Source: Vandammella animalimorsus (GTDB lineage: Bacteria > Pseudomonadota > Gammaproteobacteria > Burkholderiales > Burkholderiaceae_C). From it: DNA of 64,000 bases. Under the pieces are notes generated by a model. That model worked only from the letters and a program-made list of their open reading frames with translations, did no database searches and was not told the origin of the DNA. The stretch is taken from assembly GCF_002285265.1 (NCBI RefSeq), contig NZ_NSJB01000001.1:62001-126000 (forward strand), in the 5' to 3' direction. Position numbers and translations under genes: made by a program. Shown piece by piece: positions 34,494 to 44,916 of this stretch; position 1 is the first letter of the stretch, and each line of letters begins with the position of its first letter.

Positions 34494-36071
34494 GTGTCTC
34501 TTTTCAAAGCTGCTTCCACGGTGTCCTTGCTGACGCTGGCCTCGCGCGTGACCGGGCTGGTGCGCGATCTGTTGATGGCTGCCGTCTTTGGCGCCAATGC
34601 CCTGACCGATGCCTTCAATGTGGCGTTTCGCATTCCCAATCTGTTCCGGCGTCTGTTTGCCGAAGGGGCCTTTAGCCAGGCCTTTGTGCCGGTGCTGGCG
34701 GCCACGCGGGCGCAGCAGGGCGATGCGGCCACGCAGCAGCTGATCGACCGGGTGGCCACGGCGCTGCTGTGGGTGCTGCTGCTGTTCAGCGCCCTGGGCG
34801 TGCTGGCCGCGCCGCTGCTGGTGTGGCTGCTGGCCAGCGGCCTGCAGCAGGACGGCAGCTTCGACGCTGCCGTGCGCATGACGCGCTGGATGTTCCCCTA
34901 CATCGCCTGCATGTCGCTGGTGGCGCTCTCGGCGGGCATTCTCAATACCTGGAAGCGCTATGCGGTGCCGGCGGCCACGCCGGTGTTGCTCAATCTGTGC
35001 ATGATCGCCGCCGCGCTGGGGCTGGCGCCGGCGTTCGCGCGCGCGGGCATCGAGCCGATCTATGCCATGGCCGCAGGCGTCATGGCCGGCGGGCTGCTGC
35101 AGCTGGGCATCCAGGTGCCGGCCTTGTTGCGCATGGGCCTGCTGCCGCGCCTGGCACTCAGCCCGGCGGGCATCGCCCAGGCCTGGCGCGACAGCGGCGT
35201 GCGCCGCATCCTGGCACTGATGGGCCCGGCGCTGCTTGGCGTGGGCGTGGCGCAGATTTCGCTGATGATCAACACGCAGATTGCCTCCTACCTGCAGGCC
35301 GGCAGCGTGACCTGGCTGTTCTATGCCGATCGCCTGATGGAGTTCCCCACGGCCTTGCTGGGCGTGGCGCTGGGCGTGGTGCTGACGCCGCGCCTGGCTG
35401 CGGCCCAGGCCGCCGGCGATGGCGCGCAGTACTCGGCCATGCTCGATTGGGGGCTGCGCATGGTGGTGGCGCTGGCGCTGCCCTGTGCCGTGGGCCTGCT
35501 GTGCTTTGCCACGCCGCTGGTGGCCAGCCTGTTTCACCACGGCGCGCTGCGCGATGGCGATGTGCGGCAGATTGCGCTGGCCCTGATGGGCTATGGCGCG
35601 GGCCTGCTGGGGCTGGTGGCCGTCAAAGTGCTGGCGCCGGGCTACTACGCCAGCCAGGACATGCGCACGCCAGTGAAGGTGGCGGTGGTGGTGCTGGTGT
35701 TGACGCAATGCCTCAACGCGCTGCTGGTGCCGCAGCTGGCCCACGCCGGGCTGGCGCTGTCGATTGGCATCGGGGCGCTGTGCAATGCCCTGTGGCTGCT
35801 GCTGGGCCTGCGCCGCCGCGGCGCCTACCGCCCCGCGCCGGGTTGGTGGCGTTTTGGCGGCCAGGTGCTGGCGGGCCTGATTGCGCTGGCGCTGTTCCTG
35901 CTGTGGGCGGCGCAGTCGCAGGATTGGCTGGCGCTGCGCGCCGCGCCGGGCTGGCGCATTCTGCAACTGGGCTGGATGCTGCTGGCGGCCGTGGGCGTGT
36001 ACTTTGGTGTGCTGCTGGCCAGCCGCTTTGACTGGCGCGCGCTGCTGCGCGGGCCGCGCCAGTGGGATTGA
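34494..36071 (+). CDS. murJ: Lipid II flippase
   Basis: 525 aa from the GTG at 34494, which gives the standard opening MSLFKAASTVSLLTLASRVTGLVRDLL. The ATG at 34413 overlaps a -10-like TACAAT (34409-34414) and would add an atypical 27-residue head, so it was rejected. Fourteen hydrophobic segments are present, with the conserved Arg-rich loops NLFRRLFAEGAFSQAFVPVL and FYADRLMEFPTALLGVALG. MurJ flips undecaprenyl-linked peptidoglycan precursor across the inner membrane and is essential. It is followed by a SirB1-like gene with 94 bases between. Confidence 0.95.
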   Translation: MSLFKAASTVSLLTLASRVTGLVRDLLMAAVFGANALTDAFNVAFRIPNLFRRLFAEGAFSQAFVPVLAATRAQQGDAATQQLIDRVATALLWVLLLFSALGVLAAPLLVWLLASGLQQDGSFDAAVRMTRWMFPYIACMSLVALSAGILNTWKRYAVPAATPVLLNLCMIAAALGLAPAFARAGIEPIYAMAAGVMAGGLLQLGIQVPALLRMGLLPRLALSPAGIAQAWRDSGVRRILALMGPALLGVGVAQISLMINTQIASYLQAGSVTWLFYADRLMEFPTALLGVALGVVLTPRLAAAQAAGDGAQYSAMLDWGLRMVVALALPCAVGLLCFATPLVASLFHHGALRDGDVRQIALALMGYGAGLLGLVAVKVLAPGYYASQDMRTPVKVAVVVLVLTQCLNALLVPQLAHAGLALSIGIGALCNALWLLLGLRRRGAYRPAPGWWRFGGQVLAGLIALALFLLWAAQSQDWLALRAAPGWRILQLGWMLLAAVGVYFGVLLASRFDWRALLRGPRQWD

Positions 36072-36165
36072 ACCTCGCACCCAATACTGCGCTCGGGTTT
36101 GGCGCAGCAGGCCAGGGGCTATTGCTACACTGACTGGCCCCTGGTTCGTCTTGCCTGCCTACGCC

Positions 36166-37029
36166 ATGCCGCCCTTGAACCTGCTTCCCCCCACGCCGCT
36201 TGAGTACTTTGCCAGCCTGGTGCAGTCGGATCGGGATTTCCCGCTGCTGGAGGCCGCAGCCAGCCTGGCGCACGATGAGTACCCGGAGCTGGATTTGCAG
36301 CAGGTGCTCTCGGAGGTGGACCGCCTGCATGCGCGCCTGCGCCAGCGCCAGGCCGGGCGCGGCATCACGGCCGGCTCGGTGCTCGAGCGCATCCAGGGCC
36401 TGAACCGCTTCTTCTATGGCGAGCTGGGCTTTGCCGTCAATCGCAACGACTACTACGACCCGGAGAACAGCTACCTGCACCAGGTGCTGCAGACGCGCCG
36501 GGGCATCCCGATCTCGATCGGCGTGCTGTGGCTGGAGCTGGCGCGCGGCCTGGGGCTGGATGCGCATGGCGTGTCCTTTCCGGGGCACTTCATGCTCAAG
36601 GTGCTGCTGCCGCAGGGGCAGGTGATTCTCGATCCGCTCACGGGCCGGTCTTTCTCCAGCGAGGACTTGGCGCAGCAGCTGCAGGGCCAGCTGCCCAGGC
36701 TGGCGCTCTACAGCGACGAGACCTTGCCGCTGGGCCTGTTCCTGCAAAGCGCCACGCCGCGCGAGACGATTGCGCGCATGCTGCGCAACCTCAAGGAGAT
36801 CTTCCGCGTCCAGGGCGATGCCCCGCGCGCGCTGGCCGTGCAGCAGCGCCTGGTGGTGGTGCTGCCGCAGGACTGGGGCGAGCTGCGCGACCGCGGCTGG
36901 GCCCACGATGCGCTGGGCCAGGCCCAGCCGGCCATGGCCGATTTGCAGGCCTACCTGGAGCACAACCCCCAGGCCCCCGACGCCCGGGAGGTCGGGCTGC
37001 GGCTGCAGCAGCTGCGCGCGCAGACTTGA
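36166..37029 (+). CDS. SirB1-family transglutaminase-like/TPR protein
   Basis: 287 aa from the ATG at 36166. The transglutaminase-like core is seen in LQTRRGIPISIGVLWLELARGLGLDAHGVSFPGHFMLKV and GQVILDPLTGRSFSSEDL. The C-terminal part has tetratricopeptide-like helices (FRVQGDAPRALAVQQRLVVVLPQ, MADLQAYLEHNP). SirB1-family proteins are widespread in proteobacteria; their biochemical role is not settled. A -10-like TACACT lies just upstream at about 36126-36131. The 162-base gap to pntAa suggests a separate unit from that operon. Confidence 0.88.
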   Translation: MPPLNLLPPTPLEYFASLVQSDRDFPLLEAAASLAHDEYPELDLQQVLSEVDRLHARLRQRQAGRGITAGSVLERIQGLNRFFYGELGFAVNRNDYYDPENSYLHQVLQTRRGIPISIGVLWLELARGLGLDAHGVSFPGHFMLKVLLPQGQVILDPLTGRSFSSEDLAQQLQGQLPRLALYSDETLPLGLFLQSATPRETIARMLRNLKEIFRVQGDAPRALAVQQRLVVVLPQDWGELRDRGWAHDALGQAQPAMADLQAYLEHNPQAPDAREVGLRLQQLRAQT

Positions 37030-37191
37030 GAGACTGTCTTCAAAACCCTCGCGCCTGGCTCATCCCCCAGAGTTGAGCGGCGCTGCCCACGCGACAGGCC
37101 TTGCGCCGATCGCGCTGCGTTCTGCGCGGCGCGGCCCTCAAAGCCCTCTACACTTGCGCATGCTGTGATTCAACCCTGGAAGGAGGCATGC

Positions 37192-38322
37192 ATGCGCATT
37201 GGTGTACCCCTGGAGACGGCCGCGGGCGAGACCCGGGTGGCAGCCACGCCCGAGACGGTCAAGAAGCTCGTGGCGCAAGGCCACGAGGTGCTGGTGCAAT
37301 CGGAGGCCGGCCTGGCTGCGGCGGCCACGGACGAGGCCTACCGCGCCGCAGGCGCGCAAATCGTCGATGCCGCTGCGGCCTTGGGGGCCGAGCTGGTGCT
37401 GAAGGTGCGCGCGCCCTCGGCGCAGGAGCTGCCGGCGCTGCAACCCGGCGCGGTGCTGGTGGGCATGCTCAACCCCTTCGATGCGCAGGGCCTGCAGGCG
37501 CTGGCCGATGCGCGGCTGACGGCCTTCGCGCTGGAGGCCGCGCCGCGCACCACGCGCGCGCAAAGCATGGACGTGCTGTCCTCGCAGGCCAACATCGCCG
37601 GCTACAAGGCGGTGATCATGGCCGCCGATGCCTATCCGCGCTTCTTCCCCATGCTGATGACGGCCGCTGGCACCGTCAAGGCCGCCAAGGTGGTGGTGCT
37701 GGGCGTGGGCGTGGCCGGGCTGCAGGCCATTGCCACGGCCAAGCGCCTGGGCGCCACGATCGAGGCCAGCGACGTGCGCCCCAGCGTGAAGGAGCAGGTC
37801 GAGTCGCTGGGCGCCAAGTTCATCGACGTGCCCTATGAAACCGACGAGGAGCGCGAGGCCGCCGAAGGCGTGGGCGGCTACGCCCGGCCCATGCCGGCGA
37901 GCTGGCTTGAGCGCCAGAAGGCCGAGGTGGCCAAGCGCGTGGCTGCGGCCGACGTGGTCATCACCACGGCCCTGATCCCCGGCCGCGCCGCGCCCACGCT
38001 GGTGACCGAGGACATGGTGCGCGCCATGAAGCCCGGCGCGGTGATCGTGGACATCGCCGCCGGCCGTGGCGAGGGCGGCGTGGGCGGCAACTGCCCGCTG
38101 ACGCAGGCCGACGCCACCGTGGTGCGCCACGGCGTGACCATCATCGGCCAGACCAATCTGCCGGCGCTGGTGGCCGCTGACGCCTCGCAGCTGTATGCGC
38201 GCAACGTGCTGGACTTCCTCAAGCTCATCCTGCCCAAGGACGAGGGCCTGAAGATCGACACCGAGGACGACATCGTCGCCGCCTGCCTGATGGCGCGCGA
38301 TGGCCAGCTGCTGCGGCGCTGA
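37192..38322 (+). CDS. pntAA: NAD(P) transhydrogenase, alpha-1 (NAD-binding) subunit
   Basis: 376 aa with a strong AAGGAGG ribosome site ahead of the ATG at 37192. MRIGVPLETAAGETRVAATPETVKKLV is the typical opening. The NAD site is VVVLGVGVAGLQAIATAKRLGATIEASDVRP, and the mobile loop region RPMPASWLERQKAEVAKR follows. This is the three-subunit form: the membrane part found at the C-terminus of E. coli PntA is encoded separately just downstream. Together the proteins use the proton gradient to drive hydride transfer from NADH to NADP+, supplying NADPH. Confidence 0.96.
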   Translation: MRIGVPLETAAGETRVAATPETVKKLVAQGHEVLVQSEAGLAAAATDEAYRAAGAQIVDAAAALGAELVLKVRAPSAQELPALQPGAVLVGMLNPFDAQGLQALADARLTAFALEAAPRTTRAQSMDVLSSQANIAGYKAVIMAADAYPRFFPMLMTAAGTVKAAKVVVLGVGVAGLQAIATAKRLGATIEASDVRPSVKEQVESLGAKFIDVPYETDEEREAAEGVGGYARPMPASWLERQKAEVAKRVAAADVVITTALIPGRAAPTLVTEDMVRAMKPGAVIVDIAAGRGEGGVGGNCPLTQADATVVRHGVTIIGQTNLPALVAADASQLYARNVLDFLKLILPKDEGLKIDTEDDIVAACLMARDGQLLRR

Positions 38323-38372
38323 GGCCCACCGCCCCCGCTTTGCATGAACCCACCGAGTCAAGGAGAGAAGGC

Positions 38373-38704
38373 ATGGATTTCGTATCCCCGATCGTGACCA
38401 ATCTGATCATCTTCGTGCTGGCCATTTACGTGGGCTACCACGTGGTCTGGAACGTCACCCCCGCGCTGCACACGCCGCTGATGGCGGTGACCAACGCCAT
38501 TTCCGCCATCGTCATCGTCGGCGCCATGCTGGCCGCCGCGCTCACCGAGGGCGGCTTTGCCAAGCTCATGGGCGTGCTGGCCGTGGCGCTGGCGGCGGTG
38601 AACGTCTTTGGCGGCTTTTTGGTCACGCGCCGCATGCTGGAGATGTTCAAGAAGAAGGAGCGCAAGCCCGCTGCCGAGGCCAACGCCAAGAAAGGGGGCG
38701 CGGC

Positions 38705-38708
<4 letters not shown>
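38373..38708 (+). CDS. pntAB: NAD(P) transhydrogenase, alpha-2 (membrane) subunit
   Basis: 111 aa from the ATG at 38373 (MDFVSPIVTNLIIFVLAIYVGYHVVWNVTPALHTPLM), behind AAGGAGAGAAGGC. Three to four hydrophobic helices are followed by a basic tail (KKKERKPAAEANAKKGGAA). It forms part of the proton channel of the transhydrogenase together with the PntB membrane domain. It is 50 bases after pntAa and overlaps pntB by four bases (ATGA). Confidence 0.95.
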
Positions 38709-40117
<1,409 letters not shown>

Positions 40118-40138
40118 TGCCCACGCATGCCCACGCGC

Positions 40139-40170
40139 GCGGGCCAGGCAACAAGGCTTGCCTGGCCCGC
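40139..40170. terminator. Hairpin after pntB, possible terminator
   Basis: Perfect 13-bp stem GCGGGCCAGGCAA / TTGCCTGGCCCGC with a CAAGGC loop. No T tract follows, so intrinsic termination is uncertain; it could act as a 3'-end stabiliser or rho-dependent boundary. Confidence 0.5.
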
Positions 40171-40204
40171 AGGCGTTTCATTGCTTGAGGATGTGCCCCG
40201 CGCC

Positions 40205-40660
40205 ATGCTGACTTCACCTTTGCCCTCACTGTGCCGCACAGGTTGTGCGGCGGCCTTGGCCTTGGCCGTGCTGGCCGGTTGCACCTCCAAGCCCGATGTC
40301 GTCACCCCGCCGAGCCTGATGTACGCGCTGGCCGTCGCTTACCCCGCCAAGGCCCTGCGGCAGGGGCTGGAGGGCAAGGCCATCGTCGAGCTGCATTACG
40401 ACGCGCAAGGCCAGGTGCTGCAGGCGCACATCCAGCAAAGCAGCGGCCATGCCGAGCTGGATGCCGCAGCCTTGGCAGCGGCTGGCAAGGCCCGCCTGCA
40501 ACCGGGCACGCGCAATGGCAAGCCCGAGGCCGGCCGCGTCGGGCTGCCCGTGCAGTTCGAGATCCCCAAGCCCGCAGCGCCTGCGCCTGAAACCACGTCT
40601 GCGCCTGAACCTGCGGCCCATCCCTTTGCGACCCCAACCCAACGATCGAGCGCCCCATGA
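40205..40660 (+). CDS. TonB C-terminal-domain lipoprotein
   Basis: 151 aa from the ATG at 40205. The signal sequence ends in the lipobox LAVLAGC. The TonB-C-like segment is ALRQGLEGKAIVELHYDAQGQVLQAHIQQSSGHAELDAAALAAA, followed by a Pro/Ala-rich tail. Unlike true TonB it has no N-terminal membrane anchor and Pro-rich spacer before the domain, so it is more likely an outer-membrane or periplasmic lipoprotein using the fold than an energy transducer. It overlaps serB by four bases, so the two are probably co-translated despite no obvious functional link. Confidence 0.8.
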   Translation: MLTSPLPSLCRTGCAAALALAVLAGCTSKPDVVTPPSLMYALAVAYPAKALRQGLEGKAIVELHYDAQGQVLQAHIQQSSGHAELDAAALAAAGKARLQPGTRNGKPEAGRVGLPVQFEIPKPAAPAPETTSAPEPAAHPFATPTQRSSAP

Positions 40661-41370
40661 GCAAACAAGAATGGGCCCCCGGCCTGGAAATCCAAGGCAT
40701 CGCGCCGCCGCTGGCGCTGCAAGACTTTCGCCTCATCGCCTTCGACATGGACTCCACGCTGGTGACCTCCGAATGCGTGGACGAAATTGCCGACGTGGTG
40801 GGCAAGAAGGCCGAAGTGGCCGCCATCACCGAGGCGGCCATGCAAGGCATCATCACCGACTACAAGGAAAGCCTGCGCCAGCGCGTGGCGCTGCTGCAGG
40901 GCGTGACGCTGGCGCAGCTGGAGCAGGTCTATGCCGAGCGCGTGGCCCTGACCCCCGGCGCAGAGCAGCTGGTGCAGGCCTGCCAGCGCGCCGGCCTCAA
41001 GACCATGCTGGTCTCCGGGGGCTTTACCTTCTTCACCGACCGCATCAAGCAGCGCCTGACGCTGGACTTTGCGCGCTCCAACCAACTGGAAGTGCAGGAC
41101 GGCGTGCTCACCGGCCGCATGCTCGATCAATCCTGGGGCGACATCTGCGACGGCGAGGAAAAGCGCCGCGCCGTGCTGGACCTGGCCTCGCTGATGGGCA
41201 TCTCGCCCGAGCAGGTCATCGCCGTGGGCGACGGCGCCAACGACATCCCGATGATGCAGGCCGTGGGCCTGTCGGTGGCCTTCCACGCCAAGCCGCGCGT
41301 GCGCGCCCAGGCCAAGGTCGCCATCAACCAGGGCGGGCTGGAGCGGCTGCTGGAAGTGTTCAAGGCTTGA
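40657..41370 (+). CDS. serB: Phosphoserine phosphatase
   Basis: 237 aa. HAD-superfamily motifs are in order: LIAFDMDSTLVTSECVDEIAD (nucleophile Asp), MLVSGGFTFFTDRIK (motif II Ser), and MGISPEQVIAVGDGANDIPMMQAVG (motif III/IV). This is the short SerB form without an N-terminal ACT domain. It hydrolyses O-phosphoserine in serine synthesis. The ATG overlaps the stop of the TonB-like lipoprotein gene. A small hairpin (41375-41390) lies before the convergent helicase gene. Confidence 0.95.
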   Translation: MSKQEWAPGLEIQGIAPPLALQDFRLIAFDMDSTLVTSECVDEIADVVGKKAEVAAITEAAMQGIITDYKESLRQRVALLQGVTLAQLEQVYAERVALTPGAEQLVQACQRAGLKTMLVSGGFTFFTDRIKQRLTLDFARSNQLEVQDGVLTGRMLDQSWGDICDGEEKRRAVLDLASLMGISPEQVIAVGDGANDIPMMQAVGLSVAFHAKPRVRAQAKVAINQGGLERLLEVFKA

Positions 41371-41412
41371 GCCAGCGCCTTTCAAGGCGCAAGGCCCTGA
41401 AGGGCGTGGCCC

Positions 41413-43626
41413 TTATGCCTGGGTGTCGGTCGCGCCGTCACCGGCCGCGCTGCCATTGGCCGTGTCGCCACCGGCTGCGTTGCCACTGGCCGGGGGGCCG
41501 GCGGCGTCTTGCTGGTTGCGTGCGGCCAGGCGGCGCACGGCTTCGGCAAAGCCGCTGCGGCTGCGCATGCGTGCCATGGGCGGCAGGTTGGCCAGCAGTT
41601 GCCGACCATAGCCCTTGTGCACGATGCGCGGGTCGCACAGCACCAGGATGCCCTTGTCTGTCTCGGTGCGGATGAGCCGGCCGGCGCCTTGCTTGAGGGC
41701 GATGGCCGCCTCGGGGACGAACAGCCGGGTAAAGGCGTTTTCGCCCAGGGATTCGTAGCGCCGCGCCCGCGCCTGCACCAGCGGGTCGTGCGGCGGCGGG
41801 AAGGGCAGCTTGTCGATCACCACCAGCTGCAAGGCGTTGCCGGGCACGTCAAAGCCTTCCCAGAACGTGGCCGATGCCACCAGCACGCGGCCATGCTGCG
41901 TGGCGCTGGCGGGCTGGCGAAAGCGCTGCATCAGGCGCTGCTTGGATTCATCGCCCTGCACCAGCACTTCGATGCCGCTGCCGTCGCCCAGCTGCGCGCG
42001 CAGCGCATCGCCGATCAGGCGCAAGGCCTTGAGCGTGGTGGTCAGCACCAGGGTGCGCCCGCCCAGGGCCAGCGCGCCTTGCGCGGCCAGCTCGGCCACG
42101 GCCTGGCCATGGGCCTGCACGTTGGACGGCTCGGGCATGTCCGCGGGCACGTACAGCATGGATTGGCGGGCGAAGTCAAACGGGCTGGGCACTTGCAGAA
42201 TGCGTGCGGCCTCCAGCCCGCAGGCCTGGGTGAAGTGGCTCAGGCTGGCATCGGCGCCCAGGGTGGCGGAGGTGAAGATCCAGGCGTGTGATGGCGCAGG
42301 CAGGGCGGGTGTGGCGGCGGCCAGATCGGCCTGCGGGGCATGGCCATCGGCGCTGGCGCTGGCATCGGGGCCGGCGTTGGCGATATTGGCGGTATTGGCG
42401 GCGTGGCAGGCCTGGCCGTCCGTGCCTGTGCCCAGGCGCCAGTGCGCGCGCATGTCCTCGGCAATGTCCAGCGGGCTTTCGACCATGCGGATGGTGACCT
42501 GCCCGATTTCCATCCAGCGCACGCGCCCCAGCCTGGCCGGGCCGGCAAACAGGCGCGCCTTTTGCCAGTGGGCATGGCAGCGCAGCTCCAGGCGGGCCAG
42601 CTCCGGCGCGGAGTCCTTGACGGTTTGCAGTGCCTGATGCAGGGCGTGCAAGGCGTCGGCCTGGGCTTGCAGGGCTGATTGCCAGGCCTGTGGGGCGATG
42701 CCTTCGGGCGCGCCCTCGTCCCAGTTCAGGCGCAGGTTGCTGGCCTCGCCCACGCAGCGCATCCATTGCTTGCAGGCCTCGTCCACCTCGAACACCAGCT
42801 GGGCCCAGTCGCCCAGGCCGCGCGCGAGCTTGTTGCAGGTGCGCAGGGTTTCGCGCGCGAAGTCCAGCAGCTGGGAGTTGCTCCACTGCTCGCCCAGGAA
42901 GTTGACGCCGGTTTCATTGAATTGGTGGGCTTCGTCGATCACCACGGCGCGCACGCTGGGCAGCAGCTCGACCATGCCGCTTTCGCGCACCTGCAGGTCG
43001 GCAAAGAACAGGTGGTGGTTGATGACCACCAGGTCTGCGGCCAGGGCCTGCTTGCGCGCCTTGTTGACGTAGCACTGCGCGAAGCTGGGGCATTGCGAGC
43101 CCAGGCAATTCTCGCGCGTGGAGGTCACCAGCGGCAGGTGCGGCGAGCGTTCGGTAAAGCCGGGCATCTCGCTCATGTCGCCCGATTGCGTGGTGTTGGC
43201 CCAGCGGCGCACGCGCGCCAGCCAGCGCAGCTGGCCTTCGCTGCCGGCGTCGAGCTCGGATTCGGCCAGCTCCAGCCGGTAGGGGCACAGATAGCTGCTG
43301 CGCCCTTTGAGCAGCGCGGCCTGCAGGGAGATGCCCAGGGCCTTGCGCAGAAAGGGCAGGTCGCGAAAGAAAATCTGATCCTGCAGGGCCTTGGTGGCGG
43401 TGGAGACGAGAATGCGCTCGCCGCTGAGCAGGGCAGGGATGAGGTAGGCAAAGGTCTTGCCCACGCCCGTGCCGGCTTCCACCACCAGCGCCCCGCCGTC
43501 GCTCAAGGTCTGGGCCACGGCGCGGGCCATGAGCAGCTGGCCTTCGCGCAGCTTGTAGCCCGGGTTGGCCTTGGCCAGCGCCCCCTCAGGCGCGAAAGTG
43601 GCATCGACGATTTCAGGCAGATTCAT
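41413..43626 (-). CDS. DinG/YoaA-family ATP-dependent DNA helicase
   Basis: 737 aa from the ATG at 43626 (MNLPEIVDATFAPEGALAKANPGYKLREGQLLMA). Walker A is VVEAGTGVGKTFAYLIPALL and the DEAH box is VVIDEAHQFNET. Cysteines in SSYLCPYRL and ENCLGSQCPSFAQCYV form the XPD-like 4Fe-4S domain. C-terminal helicase motifs are VLVASATFWEGFDVPG and QGAGRLIRTETDKGI. It is an SF2 5'-3' helicase likely active in repair or replication restart. A low-complexity Ala/Gly/Asp stretch (about residues 405-430, and again at the C-terminus) is peculiar to this protein. It is divergent from tRNA-Pro. Confidence 0.93.
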   Translation of the reverse strand: MNLPEIVDATFAPEGALAKANPGYKLREGQLLMARAVAQTLSDGGALVVEAGTGVGKTFAYLIPALLSGERILVSTATKALQDQIFFRDLPFLRKALGISLQAALLKGRSSYLCPYRLELAESELDAGSEGQLRWLARVRRWANTTQSGDMSEMPGFTERSPHLPLVTSTRENCLGSQCPSFAQCYVNKARKQALAADLVVINHHLFFADLQVRESGMVELLPSVRAVVIDEAHQFNETGVNFLGEQWSNSQLLDFARETLRTCNKLARGLGDWAQLVFEVDEACKQWMRCVGEASNLRLNWDEGAPEGIAPQAWQSALQAQADALHALHQALQTVKDSAPELARLELRCHAHWQKARLFAGPARLGRVRWMEIGQVTIRMVESPLDIAEDMRAHWRLGTGTDGQACHAANTANIANAGPDASASADGHAPQADLAAATPALPAPSHAWIFTSATLGADASLSHFTQACGLEAARILQVPSPFDFARQSMLYVPADMPEPSNVQAHGQAVAELAAQGALALGGRTLVLTTTLKALRLIGDALRAQLGDGSGIEVLVQGDESKQRLMQRFRQPASATQHGRVLVASATFWEGFDVPGNALQLVVIDKLPFPPPHDPLVQARARRYESLGENAFTRLFVPEAAIALKQGAGRLIRTETDKGILVLCDPRIVHKGYGRQLLANLPPMARMRSRSGFAEAVRRLAARNQQDAAGPPASGNAAGGDTANGSAAGDGATDTQA

Positions 43627-43783
43627 GGGCTGGGCAGGCGGCAAGAGGGCGATTGTCGCCAAATTTCCCGGCAAGTTGCGCGCGCGATGGCCCGAACTCG
43701 CCAAAACCGGCCCCGAAACAGCATAGAATACGCGCCGCCGTTGAGGCGCTGGCCATCGCATCGCAGTGCTGGCCGGTTGGTAT

Positions 43784-43860
43784 CGGGGTGTAGCTTAGCC
43801 TGGTAGAGCGCTACGTTCGGGACGTAGAGGCCGGAGGTTCGAATCCTCTCACCCCGACCA
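43784..43860 (+). tRNA. tRNA-Pro (anticodon CGG)
   Basis: 77 nt with encoded CCA. Acceptor CGGGGTG / CACCCCG, D arm TAGCTTAGCCTGGTAGAGC, anticodon stem CTACG / CGTAG around TTCGGGA giving CGG, and T arm GGTTCGAATCC. The C1-G72 pair is typical of bacterial proline tRNA. A TAGAAT at about 43722-43727 may be its -10. Confidence 0.97.
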
Positions 43861-43913
43861 GTTTCCACACGAAAATCGCATGTCTGCGGCCCTTGCGGGC
43901 GCGGCGTTTGAGC

Positions 43914-43944
43914 AAAGCCCAGCAGCATCTGCCTGGGCTTTTTT
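43914..43944 (+). terminator. Intrinsic terminator downstream of tRNA-Pro
   Basis: AAAGCCCAG / CTGGGCTTT stem with a 10-base loop running into TTTTTT; 54 bases after the tRNA end. It may also stop reverse-strand queF transcripts less efficiently. Confidence 0.9.
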
Positions 43945-44025
43945 GTTGTCTGTCGTCGGGGGATGGGGCCTGCCTGCGGCACGCCGTCACGCCCACGCGG
44001 GGCTAGGCGTGGCCGGCGCGCAGGG

Positions 44026-44901
44026 CTATTGCCGGGCCGTGCGCCAGTTGCGCGGCGCGGTGTGGGGGCTGCTGCTGCGCCAGGGGTTGATGTCCAGGCC
44101 GCCGCGCCGGGTATAGCGCGCATAGACGCTCAGCTGCGTGGGCTGGCAGCGCTGCCAGATGTCCAGGAAGATGCGCTCGACGCAGTTTTCGTGAAAGCCC
44201 GTGTGGTTGCGGAAGCTGACGATGTATTGCAGCAGCGCGGCCTGGTCGATGGGGGTGCCGCTGTAGCGGATTTGCACGCTGGCCCAGTCGGGCTGCCCGG
44301 TCACGGGGCAGTTGCTTTTGAGCAGGCGGCTGCACAGGGTTTCGCTGACCGGGGGCTCGCCCTGCGCGCTGCGCAGCAGGTCTGGCTGCGGCGTGTAATG
44401 CTGGCATTCGACGTCGAGGCGGTCGAGGTCGATGCCCTCGAGCTCGGCCAGCTGCTCGGCGCCGAAATCGGCGGCCTCGACCAGCTGCACGCCGATGCTG
44501 GCCTGTTGCCCGCTGCCGCGCCAGGCGGCTTCGGAGAGGTCATCGAGCAGGCACTGGCGCAGCGCGGCGCTGTCGGCAAAGCGGTGGTTGTTCAGGCTGT
44601 TGAGGTAGAGCTTGAGGGACTTGCTTTCGATGATGTTGGGCGTCTCGCACGGGAACACCAGGTGGGCGATGGCCACCTGGGGCTTGCCGCGCGGGTTGAG
44701 CCAGCTCAGCTCGAAGGCGCTCCAGATGTCGGCGCCGATGAAGGGCAGGCGCCTGGCCGCGCCAAGGCCCAGTTCCGTGCGCTGCGCCGCGCGCGGGATG
44801 GGGTAGAGCAGCGTGCGGTCGTAGCGGCTGGGGTAGTCAACCTCGCGCCCCAGCGGCAGGGCGCTGGGGCAAGGTGTGCAGCTGGGCGCTGGCATGGTCA
44901 T
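44026..44901 (-). CDS. queF: NADPH-dependent 7-cyano-7-deazaguanine reductase
   Basis: 291 aa from the ATG at 44901; a second ATG at 44895 is equally possible. It is the long, two-domain QueF form. The QueF signature is [17 protein letters not shown], the catalytic Cys is in [19 protein letters not shown], and the C-terminal part has [20 protein letters not shown]. It reduces preQ0 to preQ1 in queuosine synthesis. It lies 15 bases after ilvE on the same strand and is probably co-transcribed with it. Together with queG it gives two queuosine steps in this window; the queC/D/E genes are not here. Confidence 0.95.
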   Translation of the reverse strand: MTMPAPSCTPCPSALPLGREVDYPSRYDRTLLYPIPRAAQRTELGLGAARRLPFIGADIWSAFELSWLNPRGKPQVAIAHLVFPCETPNIIESKSLKLYLNSLNNHRFADSAALRQCLLDDLSEAAWRGSGQQASIGVQLVEAADFGAEQLAELEGIDLDRLDVECQHYTPQPDLLRSAQGEPPVSETLCSRLLKSNCPVTGQPDWASVQIRYSGTPIDQAALLQYIVSFRNHTGFHENCVERIFLDIWQRCQPTQLSVYARYTRRGGLDINPWRSSSPHTAPRNWRTARQ

Positions 44902-44916
44902 TGCGCAGTGCCCGCC

